Shown: one piece after another, positions 9,136 to 23,297 of the stretch
Position numbering within the stretch: position 1 is the stretch's first letter
How the letters are laid out: every line of letters starts with the position of its first letter
Source: Cinclus cinclus
Lineage: Eukaryota > Chordata > Aves > Passeriformes > Cinclidae
Length of the DNA stretch: 64,000 bases
Direction of reading: 5' to 3'
NCBI RefSeq assembly: GCF_963662255.1
Contig: NC_085073.1
Span: forward strand, 6,751,598-6,815,597
Notes under the pieces: generated by a model
Databases searched by the model: none
Told to the model about the DNA's origin: nothing
The model's input: the letters and a program-made list of their open reading frames with translations, nothing else
Position numbers and translations under genes: made by a program

Positions 9136-10506
9136 CAAAATGACATCTGCCAAGTGGGCTCTTGAGTTTGGCTTCTTGGGGAAAAGTGCCTCCATTCGGA
9201 GTCAACTTGCCGGCGGCCCATGCAGGGCTTTTGCCTACAAAAATTCCATAAGGACGAGGATTTCTCCCAGACCAAAGCTGCCCCCTCCTCCAAACCTGGC
9301 TGCCATCGGAGGCCCAAACGCGCCCTACAAAATGACATCTGCATTGTGGGCTCTTGAGTTTGGCTTCTTGGGGAAAAGTGCCTCCTTTCGGAGCCAACTT
9401 GCCTAACTTGCCTGCGGCCCGTCCTGGGCTTTTGAGTACAAAAATTCCAGAAGGACGAGGATTTCTCCCAGACCAAAGCTGCCCCCTCCTCCAAACCTGG
9501 CTGCCATCGGAGGCCCAAACGCGCCCTACAAAATGACATCTGCATTGTGGGTTCTTGAGTTTGGCTTCTTGGGGAAAAGTGCCTCCTTTCAAAGCCAACT
9601 TGCCTAACTTGCCTGCGGCCCGTCCTGGGCTTTTGCCTACAAAAATTCCAGAAGGACGAGGATTTCTCCCAGACCAAAGCTGCCCCCTCCTCCAAACCTG
9701 GCTGCCATCGGAGGCCCAAACGCGCCCTACAAAATGACATCAGCCAAGTGGGCTCTTGAGTTTGGCTTCTTGGGGAAAAGTGACTCCCTTCGGAGTCAAC
9801 TTGCTAGCGGCCCATGCAGGGCTTTTGCCTACAAAAATTCCATAAGGACGAGGATTTCTCCCAGACCAAAGCTGCCCCCTCCTCCAAACCTGGCTGCCAT
9901 CGGAGGCCCAAACGTGCCCTACAAAATGACATCTGCCAAGTGGGCTCTTGAGTTTGTCTTCTTGGGGAAAACTGCCTCCTTTCAAAGCCAACTTCCCTGC
10001 ATCAGGTCCTGGGCTTTTGCCTACAAAAATTCCATAAGGACGAGGATTTCTCCCAGACCAAAGCTGCCCCCTCCTCCAAACCTGGCTGCCATCGGAGGCC
10101 CAAACGCGCCCTACAAAATGACATCTGCCAAGTGGGCTCTTGAGTTTGGCTTCTTGGGGAAAAGTGAATCCTTTCGGAGCCAACTTGCCTAACTAGCCTG
10201 CGGCCTGTGCTGGGCTTTTGCCTACAAAAATTCCATAAGGACGAGGATTTCTCCCAGACCAAAGCTGCCCCCTCCTCCAAACCTGGCTGCCATCGGAGGC
10301 CCAAACGCGCCCTACAAAATGACACCTGCCAAGTGGGCTCTTGAGTTTGGCTTCTTGGGTGGAAGTGCCTCCATTCAAAGCCAACTTGCCTGCGGCCCGT
10401 CCTGGGCTTTTGCCTACAAAAATTCCATAAGGACGAGGATTTCTCCCAGACCAAAGCTGCCCCCTCCTCCAAACCTGGCTGCCATCGGAGGCCCAAACGC
10501 GCCCTA

Positions 10507-13500
10507 CAAAATGACATCTGCCAAGTGGGCTCTTGAGTTTGGCTTCTTGGGGAAAAGTGCCTCCTTTCAAAGCCAACTTGCCTAACTTGCCTGCGGCCCA
10601 TGCGGGGTTTTTGCCTACAAAAATTCCATAAGGACGAGGATTCCTCCCAGACCAAAGCTGCCCCCTCCTCCAAACCTGGCTGCCATCGGAGGCCCAAACG
10701 CGCCCTACAAAATGACATCTGCCAAGTGGGCTCTTGAGTTTGGCTTCCTGGGGAAAAGTGCCTCCTTTCGGAGTCAACTTGCCTGCGGCCCGTCCTGGGC
10801 TTTTGCCGACAAAAATTCCATAAGGACGAGGATTTCTCCCAGAACAAAGCTGCCCCCTCCTCCAAACCTGGCTGCCATCGGAGGCCCAAACGCGCCCTAC
10901 AAAATGACACCTGCCAAGTGGGCTCTTGAGTTTGGCTTCTTGGGGGAAAGTGCCTCCTTTCAAAGCCAACTTGCCTGCAGCCCATCCTGGGCTTGTGCCT
11001 ACAAAAATTCCATAAGGACAAGGATTTCTCCCAGACCAAAGCTGCCCCCTCCTCCAAACCTGGCTGCCATCGGAGGCCCAAACGCGCCCTACAAAATGAC
11101 ATCTGCCAAGTGGGCTCTTGAGTTTGGCTTCTTGGGGAAAAGTGCCTCCTTTCGGAGTCAACTTGCCGGCGGCCCATGCAGGGCTTTTGCCTACAAAAAT
11201 TCCATAAGGACGAGGATTTCTCCCAGACCAAAGCTGCCCCCTCCTCCAAACCTGGCTGCCATCGGAGGCCCAAACGTGCCCTACAAAATGACATCTGCCA
11301 AGTGGGCTCTTGAGTTTGGCTTCTTGGGTGGAAGTGCCTCCTTTCAAAGCCAACTTGCCTGCGGCCCGTCCTGGGCTTTTGCCTACAAAAATTCTATAAG
11401 GACGAGGATTTCTCCCAGACCAAAGCTGCCCCCTCCTCCAAACCTGGCTGCCATCGTAGGCCCAAACGCGCCCTACAAAATGACATCTGCCAAGTGGGCT
11501 CTTGAGTTTGGCTTCTTGGGGAAAAGTGACTCCTTTCGGAGCCAACTTGCCTAACTAGCCAGCGGCCTGTGCTGGGCTTTTGCCTACAAAAATTCCATAA
11601 GGACGAGGATTTCTCCCAGACCAAAGCTGCCCCCTCCTCCAAACCTGGCTGCCATCGGAGGCCCAAACGTGCCCTACAAAATGACATCTGCCAAGTGGGC
11701 TCTTGAGTTTGGCTTCCAGGGTGGAAGTGCCTCCATTCAAAGCCAACTTGCCTGCGGCCCGTCCTGGGCTTTTGCCTACAAAAATTCCATAAGGACGAGG
11801 ATTTCTCCCAGACCAAAGCTGCCCCCTCCTCCAAACCTGGCTGCCATCGGAGGCCCAAACGCGCCCTACAAAATGACACCTGCCAAGTGGGCTCTTGAGT
11901 TTGGCTTCTTGCGGAACAGTGCCTCCTTTCAAAGCCAACTTGCCTAACTAGCCTGCGGCCCGTGCTGGGCTTTAGACTACAAAAATTCCATAAGGACGAG
12001 GATTTCTCCCAGACCAAAGCTGCCCCCTCCTCCAAACCTGGCTGCCATCAGAGGCCCAAACGCGCCCCACAAAATGACACCTGCCTAGTGGGCTCTTGAG
12101 TTTGGCTTCTTGGGGAAAAGTGACTCCTTTCAAAACCAACTTGCCTGTGTCCCGTCCCGGGCTTTTGCTACAAAAATTCCATAAGGACGAGGATTCCTCC
12201 CAGACCAAAGCTGCCCCCTCCTCCAAACCTGGCTGCCATCGGAGGCCCAAACGCGCCCTACAAAATGACACCTGCCAAGTGGGCTCTTGAGTTTGGCTTC
12301 TTGGGGGAAAGTGCCTCCTTTCAAAGCCAACTTGCCTGCGTCCCGTCCTGGGCTTGTGCCTACAAAAATTCCATAAGGACAAGGATTTCTCCCAGACCAA
12401 AGCTGCCCCCTCCTCCAAACCTGGCTGCCATCGGAGGCCCAAACGCGCCCTACAAAATGACATCTGCCAAGTGGGCTCTTGAGTTTGGCTTCTTGGGGAA
12501 AAGTGCCTCCTTTCGGAGTCAACTTGCCGGCGGCCCATGCAGGGCTTTTGCCTACAAAAATTCCATAAGGACGAGGATTTCTCCCAGACCAAAGCTGCCC
12601 CCTCCTCCAAACCTGGCTGCCATCGGAGGCCCAAACGTGCCCTACAAAATGACATCTGCCAAGTGGGCTCTTGAGTTTGGCTTCTTGGGTGGAAGTGCCT
12701 CCTTTCAAAGCCAACTTGCCTGCGGCCCGTCCTGGGCTTTTGCCTACAGAAATTCCATAAGGACGAGGATTTCTCCCAGACCAAAGCTGCCCCCTCCTCC
12801 AAACCTGGCTGCCATCGGAGGCCCAAACGCGCCCTACAAAATGACACCTGCCAAGTGGGCTCTTGAGTTTGGCTTCTTGGGGAAAACTGACTCCTTTCAA
12901 AACCAACTTGCCTGCGTCCCGTCCCGGGCTTTTGCTACAAAAATTCCATAAGGACGAGGATTTCTCCCAGACCAAAGCTGCCCCCTCCTCCAAACCTGGC
13001 TGCCATCGGAGGCCCAAACGCGCCCTACAAAATGACATCTGCCAAGTGGGCTCTTGAGTTTGGCTTTCTGGGGAAAAGTGCCTCCTTTCGGAGTCAACTT
13101 GCCTGCGGCCCATGCAGGGCTTTTGCCTACAAAAATTCCATAAGGACGAGGATTTCTCCCAGACCAAAGCTGCCCCCTCCTCCAAACCTGGCTGCCATCG
13201 GAGGCCCAAACGTGCCCTACAAAATGACATCTGCATTGTGGGCTCTTGAGTTTGGCTTCTTGGGTGGAAGTACCTCCTTTCAAAGCCAACTTGCCTGCGG
13301 CCCGTCCTGGGCTTTTGCCTACAAAAATTCCATAAGGACGAGGATTTCTCCCAGACCAAAGCTGCCCCCTCCTCCAAACCTGGCTGCCATCGGAGGCCCA
13401 AACGTGCCCTACAAAATGACACCTGCCAAGTGGGCTCTTGAGTTTGGCTTCTTGGGGAAAAGTGACTCCTTTCAAAACCAACTTGCCTGTGTCCCGTCCC

Positions 13501-16500
13501 GGGCTTTTGCTACAAAAATTCCATAAGGACGAGGATTCCTCCCACACCAAAGCTGCCCCCTCCTCCAAACCTGGCTGCCATCGGAGGCCCAAACGCGCCC
13601 TACAAAATGACATCTGCATTGTGGGTTCTTGAGTTTGGCTTCCTGGGGAAAAGTGCCTCCTTTCAAAGCCAACTTGCCTAACTTGCCTGCCGCCCATGCG
13701 GGGTTTTTGCCTACAAAAATTCCATAAGGACGAGGATTTCTCCCAGACCAAAGCTGCCCCCTCCTCCAAACCTGGCTGCCATCGGAGGCCCAAACGTGCC
13801 CTACAAAATGACATCTGCCAAGTGGGCTCTTGAGTTTGGCTTATAGGGTGGAAGTGCCTCCATTCAAAGCCAACTTGCCTGCGGCCCGTCCTGGGCTTTT
13901 GCCTACAAAAATTCCATAAGGACGAGGATTTCTCCCAGACCAAAGCTGCCCCTCCTCCAAACCTGGCTGCCATCGGAGGCCCAAACGCGCCCTACAAAAT
14001 GACACCTGCCAAGTGGGCTCTTGAGTTTGGCTTCTTGCGGAACAGTGCCTCCTTTCAAAGCCAACTTGCCTAACTAGCCTGCGGCCCGTGCTGGGCTTTA
14101 GACTACAAAAATTCCATAAGGACGAGGATTTCTCCCAGACCAAAGCTGCCCCCTCCTCCAAACCTGGCTGCCATCAGAGGCCCAAACGCGCCCCACAAAA
14201 TGACACCTGCCTAGTGGGCTCTTGAGTTTGGCTTCTTGGGGAAAAGTGACTCCTTTCAAAACCAACTTGCCTGTGTCCCGTCCCGGGCTTTTGCTACAAA
14301 AATTCCATAAGGACGAGGATTCCTCCCAGACCAAAGCTGCCCCCTCCTCCAAACCTGGTTGCCATCGGAGGCCCAAACGTGCCCTACAAAATGACATCTG
14401 CCAAGTGGGCTCTTGAGTTTGGCTTCTTGGGTGGAAGTGCCTCCTTTCAAAGCCAACTTGCCTGCGGCCCGTCCTGGGCTTTTGCCTACAAAAATTCCAT
14501 AAGGACGAGGATTTCTCCCAGACCAAAGCTGCCCCCTCCTCCAAACCTGGCTGCCATCGGAGGCCCAAACGCGCCCTACAAAATGACACCTGCCAAGTGG
14601 GCTCTTGAGTTTGGCTTCTTGGGGAAAAGTGACTCCTTTCAAAACCAACTTGCCTGCGTCCCGTCCCGGGCTTTTGCTACAAAAATTCCATAAGGACGAG
14701 GATTCCTCCCAGACCAAAGCTGCCCCCTCCTCCAAACCTGGCTGCCATCGGAGGCCCAAACGCGCCCTACAAAATGACATCTGCCAAGTGGGCTCTTGAG
14801 TTTGGCTTTCTGGGGAAAAGTGCCTCCTTTCGGAGTCAACTTGCCTGCGGCCCATGCAGGGCTTTTGCCTACAAAAATTCCATAAGGACGAGGATTTCTC
14901 CCAGACCAAAGCTGCCCCCTCCTCCAAACCTGGCTGCCATCGGAGGCCCAAACGTGCCCTACAAAATGACATCTGCATTGTGGGCTCTTGAGTTTGGCTT
15001 CTTGGGTGGAAGTACCTCCTTTCAAAGCCAACTTGCCTGCGGCCCGTCCTGGGCTTTTGCCTACAAAAATTCCATAAGGACGAGGATTTCTCCCAGACCA
15101 AAGCTGCCCCCTCCTCCAAACCTGGCTGCCATCGGAGGCCCAAACGTGCCCTACAAAATGACACCTGCCAAGTGGGCTCTTGAGTTTGGCTTCTTGGGGA
15201 AAAGTGACTCCTTTCAAAACCAACTTGCCTGTGTCCCGTCCCGGGCTTTTGCTACAAAAATTCCATAAGGACGAGGATTCCTCCCACACCAAAGCTGCCC
15301 CCTCCTCCAAACCTGGCTGCCATCGGAGGCCCAAACGCGCCCTACAAAATGACATCTGCCAAGTGGGCTCTTGAGTTTGGCTTCCTGGGTAAAAGTGCCT
15401 CCTTTCGGAGTCAACTTGCCTAACTTGCCTGCCGCCCATGCGGGGTTTTTGCCTACAAAAATTCCATAAGGACGAGGATTTCTCCCAGACCAAAGCTGCC
15501 CCCTCCTCCAAACCTGGCTGCCATCGGAGGCCCAAACGCGCCCTACAAAATGACACCTGCCAAGTGGGCTCTTGAGTTTGGCTTCTTGGGGAAAAGTGAC
15601 TCCTTTCAAAACCAACTTGCCTGCGGCCCATGCAGGGCTTTTGCTACAAAAATTCCATAAGGACGAGGATTCCTCCCAGACCAAAGCTGCCCCCTCCTCC
15701 AAACCTGGCTGCCATCGGAGGCCCAAACGCGCCCTACAAAATGACATCTGCCAAGTGGGCTCTTGAGTTTGGCTTCTTGGGGAAAAGTGCCTCCTTTCGG
15801 AGTCAACTCGCCGGCGGCCCATGCAGGGCTTTTGCCTCCAAAAATTCCATAAGGACGAGGATTTCTCCCAGACCAAAGCTGCCCCCTCCTCCAAACCTGG
15901 CTGCCATCGGAGGCCCAAACGTGCCCTACAAAATGACATCTGCCAAGTGGGCTCTTGAGTTTGGCTTCTTGGGTGGAAGTGCCTCCTTTCAAAGCCAACT
16001 TGCCTGCGGCCCGTCCTGGGCTTTTGCCTACAAAAATTCCATAAGGACGAGGATTTCTCCCAGACCAAAGCTGCCCCCTCCTCCAAACCTGGCTGCCATC
16101 GTAGGCCCAAATGCGCCCTACAAAATGACACCTGCCAAGTGGGCTCTTGAGTTTGGCTTCTTGGGGAAAAGTGACTCCTTTCGGAGCCAACTTGCCTAAC
16201 TAGCCTGCGGCCTGTGCTGGGCTTTTGCCTACAAAAATTCCATAAGGACGAGGATTTCTCCCAGACCAAAGCTGCCCCCTCCTCCAAACCTGGCTGCCAT
16301 CGGAGGCCCAAACGTGCCCTACAAAATGACATCTGCCAAGTGGGCTCTTGAGTTTGGCTTCTTGGGTGGAAGTGCCTCCATTCAAAGCCAACTTGCCTGC
16401 GGCCCGTCCTGGGCTTTTGCCTACAAAAATTCCATAAGGACGAGGATTTCTCCCAGACCAAAGCTGCCCCCTCCTCCAAACCTGGCTGCCATCGGAGGCC

Positions 16501-17290
16501 CAAACGCGCCCTACAAAATGACATCTGCCAAGTGGGCTCTTGAGTTTGGCTTCTTGCGGAACAGTGCCTCCTTTCAAAGCCAACTTGCCTAACTAGCCTG
16601 CGGCCCGTGCTGGGCTTTAGACTACAAAAATTCCATAAGGACGAGGATTTCTCCCAGACCAAAGCTGCCCCCTCCTCCAAACCTGACTGCCATCGGAGGC
16701 CCAAACGCGCCCTACAAAATGACACCTGCCAAGTGGGCTCTTGAGTTTGGCTTCTTGGGGGAAAGTGACTCCTTTCAAAGCCAACTTGCCGGCGGCCCGT
16801 CCTGGGCTTGTGCCTATAAAAATTCCATTAGGACAAGGATTTCTCCCAGACCAAAGCTGCCCCCTCCTCCAAACCTGGCTGCCATCGGAGGCCCAAACGC
16901 GCCGCACAAAATGACATCTGCCAAGTGGGCTCTTGAGTTTGGCTTCTTGGGGAAAAGTGCCTCCTTTCGGAGTCAAGTTGCCGGCGGCCCATGCAGGGCT
17001 TTTGCCTACAAAAATTACATAAGGACGAGGATTTCTCCCAGACCAAAGCTGCCCCCTCCTCCAAACCTGGCTGCCATCGGAGGCCCAAACGTGCCCTACA
17101 AAATGACATCTGCCAAGTGGGCTCTTGAGTTTGGCTTCTTGGGTGGAAGTGCCTCCTTTCAAAGCCAACTTGCCTGCGGCCCGTCCTGGGCTTTTGCCTA
17201 CAAAAATTCCATAAGGACGAGGATTTCTCCCAGACCAAAGCTGCCCCCTCCTCCAAACCTGGCTGCCATCGGAGGCCCAAACGCGCCCTA
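10507..17290 (+). repeat. 6.8-kb tandem duplication, unit A
   Basis: Positions 10507-16714 match 17291-23297, at a constant offset of 6,784 bp up to about 13,950 and 6,583 bp afterwards. Shared private changes include the altered AATTCTATAAGG (11391 and 18175), CAGAACAAAGC (near 10850 and 17634), the ATCGTAGG variant, and TTATAGGGTGG (13850 and 20628). The last three monomers, 16715-17290, have no direct counterpart at the same offset but resemble monomers near 23490-24065. Confidence 0.9.
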
Positions 17291-20200
17291 CAAAATGACA
17301 TCAGCCAAGTGGGCTCTTGAGTTTGGCTTCTTGGGGAAAAGTGCCTCCTTTCAAAGCCAACTTGCCTAACTTGCCTGCGGCCCATGCGGGGTTTTTGCCT
17401 ACAAAAATTCCATAAGGACGAGGATTCCTCCCAGACCAAAGCTGCCCCCTCCTCCAAACCTGGCTGCCATCGGAGGCCCAAACGCGCCCTACAAAATGAC
17501 ATCTGCCAAGTGGGCTCTTGAGTTTGGCTTCCTGGGGAAAAGTGCCTCCTTTCGGAGTCAACTTGCCTGCGGCCCGTCCTGGGCTTTTGCCGACAAAAAT
17601 TCCATAAGGACGAGGATTTCTCCCAGAACAAAGCTGCCCCCTCCTCCAAACCTGGCTGCCATCGGAGGCCCAAACGCGCCCTACAAAATGACACCTGCCA
17701 AGTGGGCTCTTGAGTTTGGCTTCTTGGGGGAAAGTGCCTCCTTTCAAAGCCAACTTGCCTGCAGCCCATCCTGGGCTTGTGCCTACAAAAATTCCATAAG
17801 GACAAGGATTTCTCCCAGACCAAAGCTGCCCCCTCCTCCAAACCTGGCTGCCATCGGAGGCCCAAACGCGCCCTACAAAATGACATCTGCCAAGTGGGCT
17901 CTTGAGTTTGGCTTCTTGGGGAAAAGTGCCTCCTTTCGGAGTCAACTTGCCGGCGGCCCATGCAGGGCTTTTGCCTACAAAAATTCCATAAGGACGAGGA
18001 TTTCTCCCAGACCAAAGCTGCCCCCTCCTCCAAACCTGGCTGCCATCGGAGGCCCAAACGTGCCCTACAAAATGACATCTGCCAAGTGGGCTCTTGAGTT
18101 TGGCTTCTTGGGTGGAAGTGCCTCCTTTCAAAGACAACTTGCCTGCGGCCCGTCCTGGGCTTTTGCCTACAAAAATTCTATAAGGACGAGGATTTCTCCC
18201 AGACCAAAGCTGCCCCCTCCTCCAAACCTGGCTGCCATCGTAGGCCCAAACGCGCCCTACAAAATGACATCTGCCAAGTGGGCTCTTGAGTTTGGCTTCT
18301 TGGGGAAAAGTGACTCCTTTCGGAGCCAACTTGCCTAACTAGCCAGCGGCCTGTGCTGGGCTTTTGCCTACAAAAATTCCATAAGGACGAGGATTTCTCC
18401 CAGACCAAAGCTGCCCCCTCCTCCAAACCTGGCTGCCATCGGAGGCCCAAACGTGCCCTACAAAATGACATCTGCCAAGTGGGCTCTTGAGTTTGGCTTC
18501 TAGGGTGGAAGTGCCTCCATTCAAAGCCAACTTGCCTGCGGCCCGTCCTGGGCTTTTGCCTACAAAAATTCCATAAGGACGAGGATTTCTCCCAGACCAA
18601 AGCTGCCCCCTCCTCCAAACCTGGCTGCCATCGGAGGCCCAAACGCGCCCTACAAAATGACACCTGCCAAGTGGGCTCTTGAGTTTGGCTTCTTGCGGAA
18701 CAGTGCCTCCTTTCAAAGCCAACTTGCCTAACTAGCCTGCGGCCCGTGCTGGGCTTTAGACTACAAAAATTCCATAAGGACGAGGATTTCTCCCAGACCA
18801 AAGCTGCCCCCTCCTCCAAACCTGGCTGCCATCAGAGGCCCAAACGCGCCCCACAAAATGACACCTGCCTAGTGGGCTCTTGAGTTTGGCTTCTTGGGGA
18901 AAAGTGACTCCTTTCAAAACCAACTTGCCTGTGTCCCGTCCCGGGCTTTTGCTACAAAAATTCCATAAGGACGAGGATTCCTCCCAGACCAAAGCTGCCC
19001 CCTCCTCCAAACCTGGCTGCCATCGGAGGCCCAAACGCGCCCTACAAAATGACACCTGCCAAGTGGGCTCTTGAGTTTGGCTTCTTGGGGGAAAGTGCCT
19101 CCTTTCAAAGCCAACTTGCCTGCGTCCCGTCCTGGGCTTGTGCCTACAAAAATTCCATAAGGACAAGGATTTCTCCCAGACCAAAGCTGCCCCCTCCTCC
19201 AAACCTGGCTGCCATCGGAGGCCCAAACGCGCCCTACAAAATGACATCTGCCAAGTGGGCTCTTGAGTTTGGCTTCTTGGGGAAAAGTGCCTCCTTTCGG
19301 AGTCAACTTGCCGGCGGCCCATGCAGGGCTTTTGCCTACAAAAATTCCATAAGGACGAGGATTTCTCCCAGACCAAAGCTGCCCCCTCCTCCAAACCTGG
19401 CTGCCATCGGAGGCCCAAACGTGCCCTACAAAATGACATCTGCCAAGTGGGCTCTTGAGTTTGGCTTCTTGGGTGGAAGTGCCTCCTTTCAAAGCCAACT
19501 TGCCTGCGGCCCGTCCTGGGCTTTTGCCTACAGAAATTCCATAAGGACGAGGATTTCTCCCAGACCAAAGCTGCCCCCTCCTCCAAACCTGGCTGCCATC
19601 GGAGGCCCAAACGCGCCCTACAAAATGACACCTGCCAAGTGGGCTCTTGAGTTTGGCTTCTTGGGGAAAACTGACTCCTTTCAAAACCAACTTGCCTGCG
19701 TCCCGTCCCGGGCTTTTGCTACAAAAATTCCATAAGGACGAGGATTTCTCCCAGACCAAAGCTGCCCCCTCCTCCAAACCTGGCTGCCATCGGAGGCCCA
19801 AACGCGCCCTACAAAATGACATCTGCCAAGTGGGCTCTTGAGTTTGGCTTTCTGGGGAAAAGTGCCTCCTTTCGGAGTCAACTTGCCTGCGGCCCATGCA
19901 GGGCTTTTGCCTACAAAAATTCCATAAGGACGAGGATTTCTCCCAGACCAAAGCTGCCCCCTCCTCCAAACCTGGCTGCCATCGGAGGCCCAAACGTGCC
20001 CTACAAAATGACATCTGCATTGTGGGCTCTTGAGTTTGGCTTCTTGGGTGGAAGTACCTCCTTTCAAAGCCAACTTGCCTGCGGCCCGTCCTGGGCTTTT
20101 GCCTACAAAAATTCCATAAGGACGAGGATTTCTCCCAGACCAAAGCTGCCCCCTCCTCCAAACCTGGCTGCCATCGGAGGCCCAAACGTGCCCTACAAAA

Positions 20201-23200
20201 TGACATCTGCCAAGTGGGCTCTTGAGTTTGGCTTCTTGGGGAAAAGTGACTCCTTTCAAAACCAACTTGCCTGTGTCCCGTCCCGGGCTTTTGCTACAAA
20301 AATTCCATAAGGACGAGGATTCCTCCCACACCAAAGCTGCCCCCTCCTCCAAACCTGGCTGCCATCGGAGGCCCAAACGCGCCCTACAAAATGACATCTG
20401 CATTGTGGGTTCTTGAGTTTGGCTTCCTGGGGAAAAGTGCCTCCTTTCAAAGCCAACTTGCCTAACTTGCCTGCCGCCCATGCGGGGTTTTTGCCTACAA
20501 AAATTCCATAAGGACGAGGATTTCTCCCAGACCAAAGCTGCCCCCTCCTCCAAACCTGGCTGCCATCGGAGGCCCAAACGTGCCCTACAAAATGACATCT
20601 GCCAAGTGGGCTCTTGAGTTTGGCTTATAGGGTGGAAGTGCCTCCATTCAAAGCCAACTTGCCTGCGGCCCGTCCTGGGCTTTTGCCTACAAAAATTCCA
20701 TAAGGACGAGGATTTCTCCCAGACCAAAGCTGCCCCTCCTCCAAACCTGGCTGCCATCGGAGGCCCAAACGCGCCCTACAAAATGACACCTGCCAAGTGG
20801 GCTCTTGAGTTTGGCTTCTTGGGGAAAAGTGACTCCTTTCAAAACCAACTTGCCTGTGTCCCGTCCCGGGCTTTTGCTACAAAAATTCCATAAGGACGAG
20901 GATTCCTCCCAGACCAAAGCTGCCCCCTCCTCCAAACCTGGTTGCCATCGGAGGCCCAAACGTGCCCTACAAAATGACATCTGCCAAGTGGGCTCTTGAG
21001 TTTGGCTTCTTGGGTGGAAGTGCCTCCTTTCAAAGCCAACTTGCCTGCGGCCCGTCCTGGGCTTTTGCCGAAAAAAATTCCATAAGGACGAGGATTTCTC
21101 CCAGACCAAAGCTGCCCCCTCCTCCAAACCTGGCTGCCATCGGAGGCCCAAACGCGCCCTACAAAATGACACCTGCCAAGTGGGCTCTTGAGTTTGGCTT
21201 CTTGGGGAAAAGTGACTCCTTTCAAAACCAACTTGCCTGCGTCCCGTCCCGGGCTTTTGCTACAAAAATTCCATAAGGACGAGGATTCCTCCCAGACCAA
21301 AGCTGCCCCCTCCTCCAAACCTGGCTGCCATCGGAGGCCCAAACGCGCCCTACAAAATGACATCTGCCAAGTGGGCTCTTGAGTTTGGCTTTCTGGGGAA
21401 AAGTGCCTCCTTTCGGAGTCAACTTGCCTGCGGCCCATGCAGGGCTTTTGCCTACAAAAATTCCATAAGGACGAGGATTTCTCCCAGACCAAAGCTGCCC
21501 CCTCCTCCAAACCTGGCTGCCATCGGAGGCCCAAACGTGCCCTACAAAATGACATCTGCATTGTGGGCTCTTGAGTTTGGCTTCTTGGGTGGAAGTACCT
21601 CCTTTCAAAGCCAACTTGCCTGCGGCCCGTCCTGGGCTTATGCCTACAAAAATTCCATAAGGACGAGGATTTCTCCCAGACCAAAGCTGCCCCCTCCTCC
21701 AAACCTGGCTGCCATCGGAGGCCCAAACGTGCCCTACAAAATGACACCTGCCAAGTGGGCTCTTGAGTTTGGCTTCTTGGGGAAAAGTGACTCCTTTCAA
21801 AACCAACTTGCCTGTGTCCCGTCCCGGGCTTTTGCTACAAAAATTCCATAAGGACGAGGATTCCTCCCACACCAAAGCTGCCCCCTCCTCCAAACCTGGC
21901 TGCCATCGGAGGCCCAAACGCGCCCTACAAAATGACATCTGCCAAGTGGGCTCTTGAGTTTGGCTTCCTGGGTAAAAGTGCCTCCTTTCGGAGTCAACTT
22001 GCCTAACTTGCCTGCCGCCCATGCGGGGTTTTTGCCTACAAAAATTCCATAAGGACGAGGATTTCTCCCAGACCAAAGCTGCCCCCTCCTCCAAACCTGG
22101 CTGCCATCGGAGGCCCAAACGCGCCCTACAAAATGACACCTGCCAAGTGGGCTCTTGAGTTTGGCTTCTTGGGGAAAAGTGACTCCTTTCAAAACCAACT
22201 TGCCTGCGGCCCATGCAGGGCTTTTGCTACAAAAATTCCATAAGGACGAGGATTCCTCCCAGACCAAAGCTGCCCCCTCCTCCAAACCTGGCTGCCATCG
22301 GAGGCCCAAACGCGCCCTACAAAATGACATCTGCCAAGTGGGCTCTTGAGTTTGGCTTCTTGGGGAAAAGTGCCTCCTTTCGGAGTCAACTCGCCGGCGG
22401 CCCATGCAGGGCTTTTGCCTCCAAAAATTCCATAAGGACGAGGATTTCTCCCAGACCAAAGCTGCCCCCTCCTCCAAACCTGGCTGCCATCGGAGGCCCA
22501 AACGTGCCCTACAAAATGACATCTGCCAAGTGGGCTCTTGAGTTTGGCTTCTTGGGTGGAAGTGCCTCCTTTCAAAGCCAACTTGCCTGCGGCCCGTCCT
22601 GGGCTTTTGCCTACAAAAATTCCATAAGGACGAGGATTTCTCCCAGACCAAAGCTGCCCCCTCCTCCAAACCTGGCTGCCATCGTAGGCCCAAACGCGCC
22701 CTACAAAATGACACCTGCCAAGTGGGCTCTTGAGTTTGGCTTCTTGGGGAAAAGTGACTCCTTTCGGAGCCAACTTGCCTAACTAGCCTGCGGCCTGTGC
22801 TGGGCTTTTGCCTACAAAAATTCCATAAGGACGAGGATTTCTCCCAGACCAAAGCTGCCCCCTCCTCCAAACCTGGCTGCCATCGGAGGCCCAAACGTGC
22901 CCTACAAAATGACATCTGCCAAGTGGGCTCTTGAGTTTGGCTTCTTGGGTGGAAGTGCCTCCATTCAAAGCCAACTTGCCTGCGGCCCGTCCTGGGCTTT
23001 TGCCTACAAAAATTCCATAAGGACGAGGATTTCTCCCAGACCAAAGCTGCCCCCTCCTCCAAACCTGGCTGCCATCGGAGGCCCAAACGCGCCCTACAAA
23101 ATGACATCTGCCAAGTTCGCTCTTGAGTTTGGCTTCTTGCGGAACAGTGCCTCCTTTCAAAGCCAACTTGCCGAACTAGCCTGCGGCCCGTGCTGGGCTT

Positions 23201-23297
23201 TAGACTACAAAAATTCCATAAGGACGAGGATTTCTCCCAGACCAAAGCTGCCCCCTCCTCCAAACCTGGCTGCCATCGGAGGCCCAAACGCGCCCTA
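17291..23297 (+). repeat. 6.8-kb tandem duplication, unit B
   Basis: This is the second copy of the 6.8-kb block. It has lost one 201-bp monomer relative to unit A between about 20,630 and 20,800. The missing monomer is the one carrying CTTGCGGAACAG and CTTTAGACTAC near 14,035-14,100. Otherwise the order is the same. Private changes include CATCAGCCAAG at the left edge, TTGCCGAAAAAAATTCC near 21065, GGCTTATGCCTAC near 21647, and loss of the stop in TTGCCGAACTAGCC near 23170. Confidence 0.9.

Larger units (their letters stand above)
8159..10506 (+). repeat. Mosaic satellite segment without long-range order
   Basis: Monomers of all three lengths follow in an order that does not repeat nearby. 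One monomer has a one-base shortening of the C run (CTGCCCCTCC near 8311). Two successive 201-bp monomers end with AAAAATTCCAGAAGG (near 9440 and 9641). Individual monomers resemble members of the HOR blocks, but I found no matching ordered block elsewhere in the window. There is no non-satellite sequence here. Confidence 0.8.
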
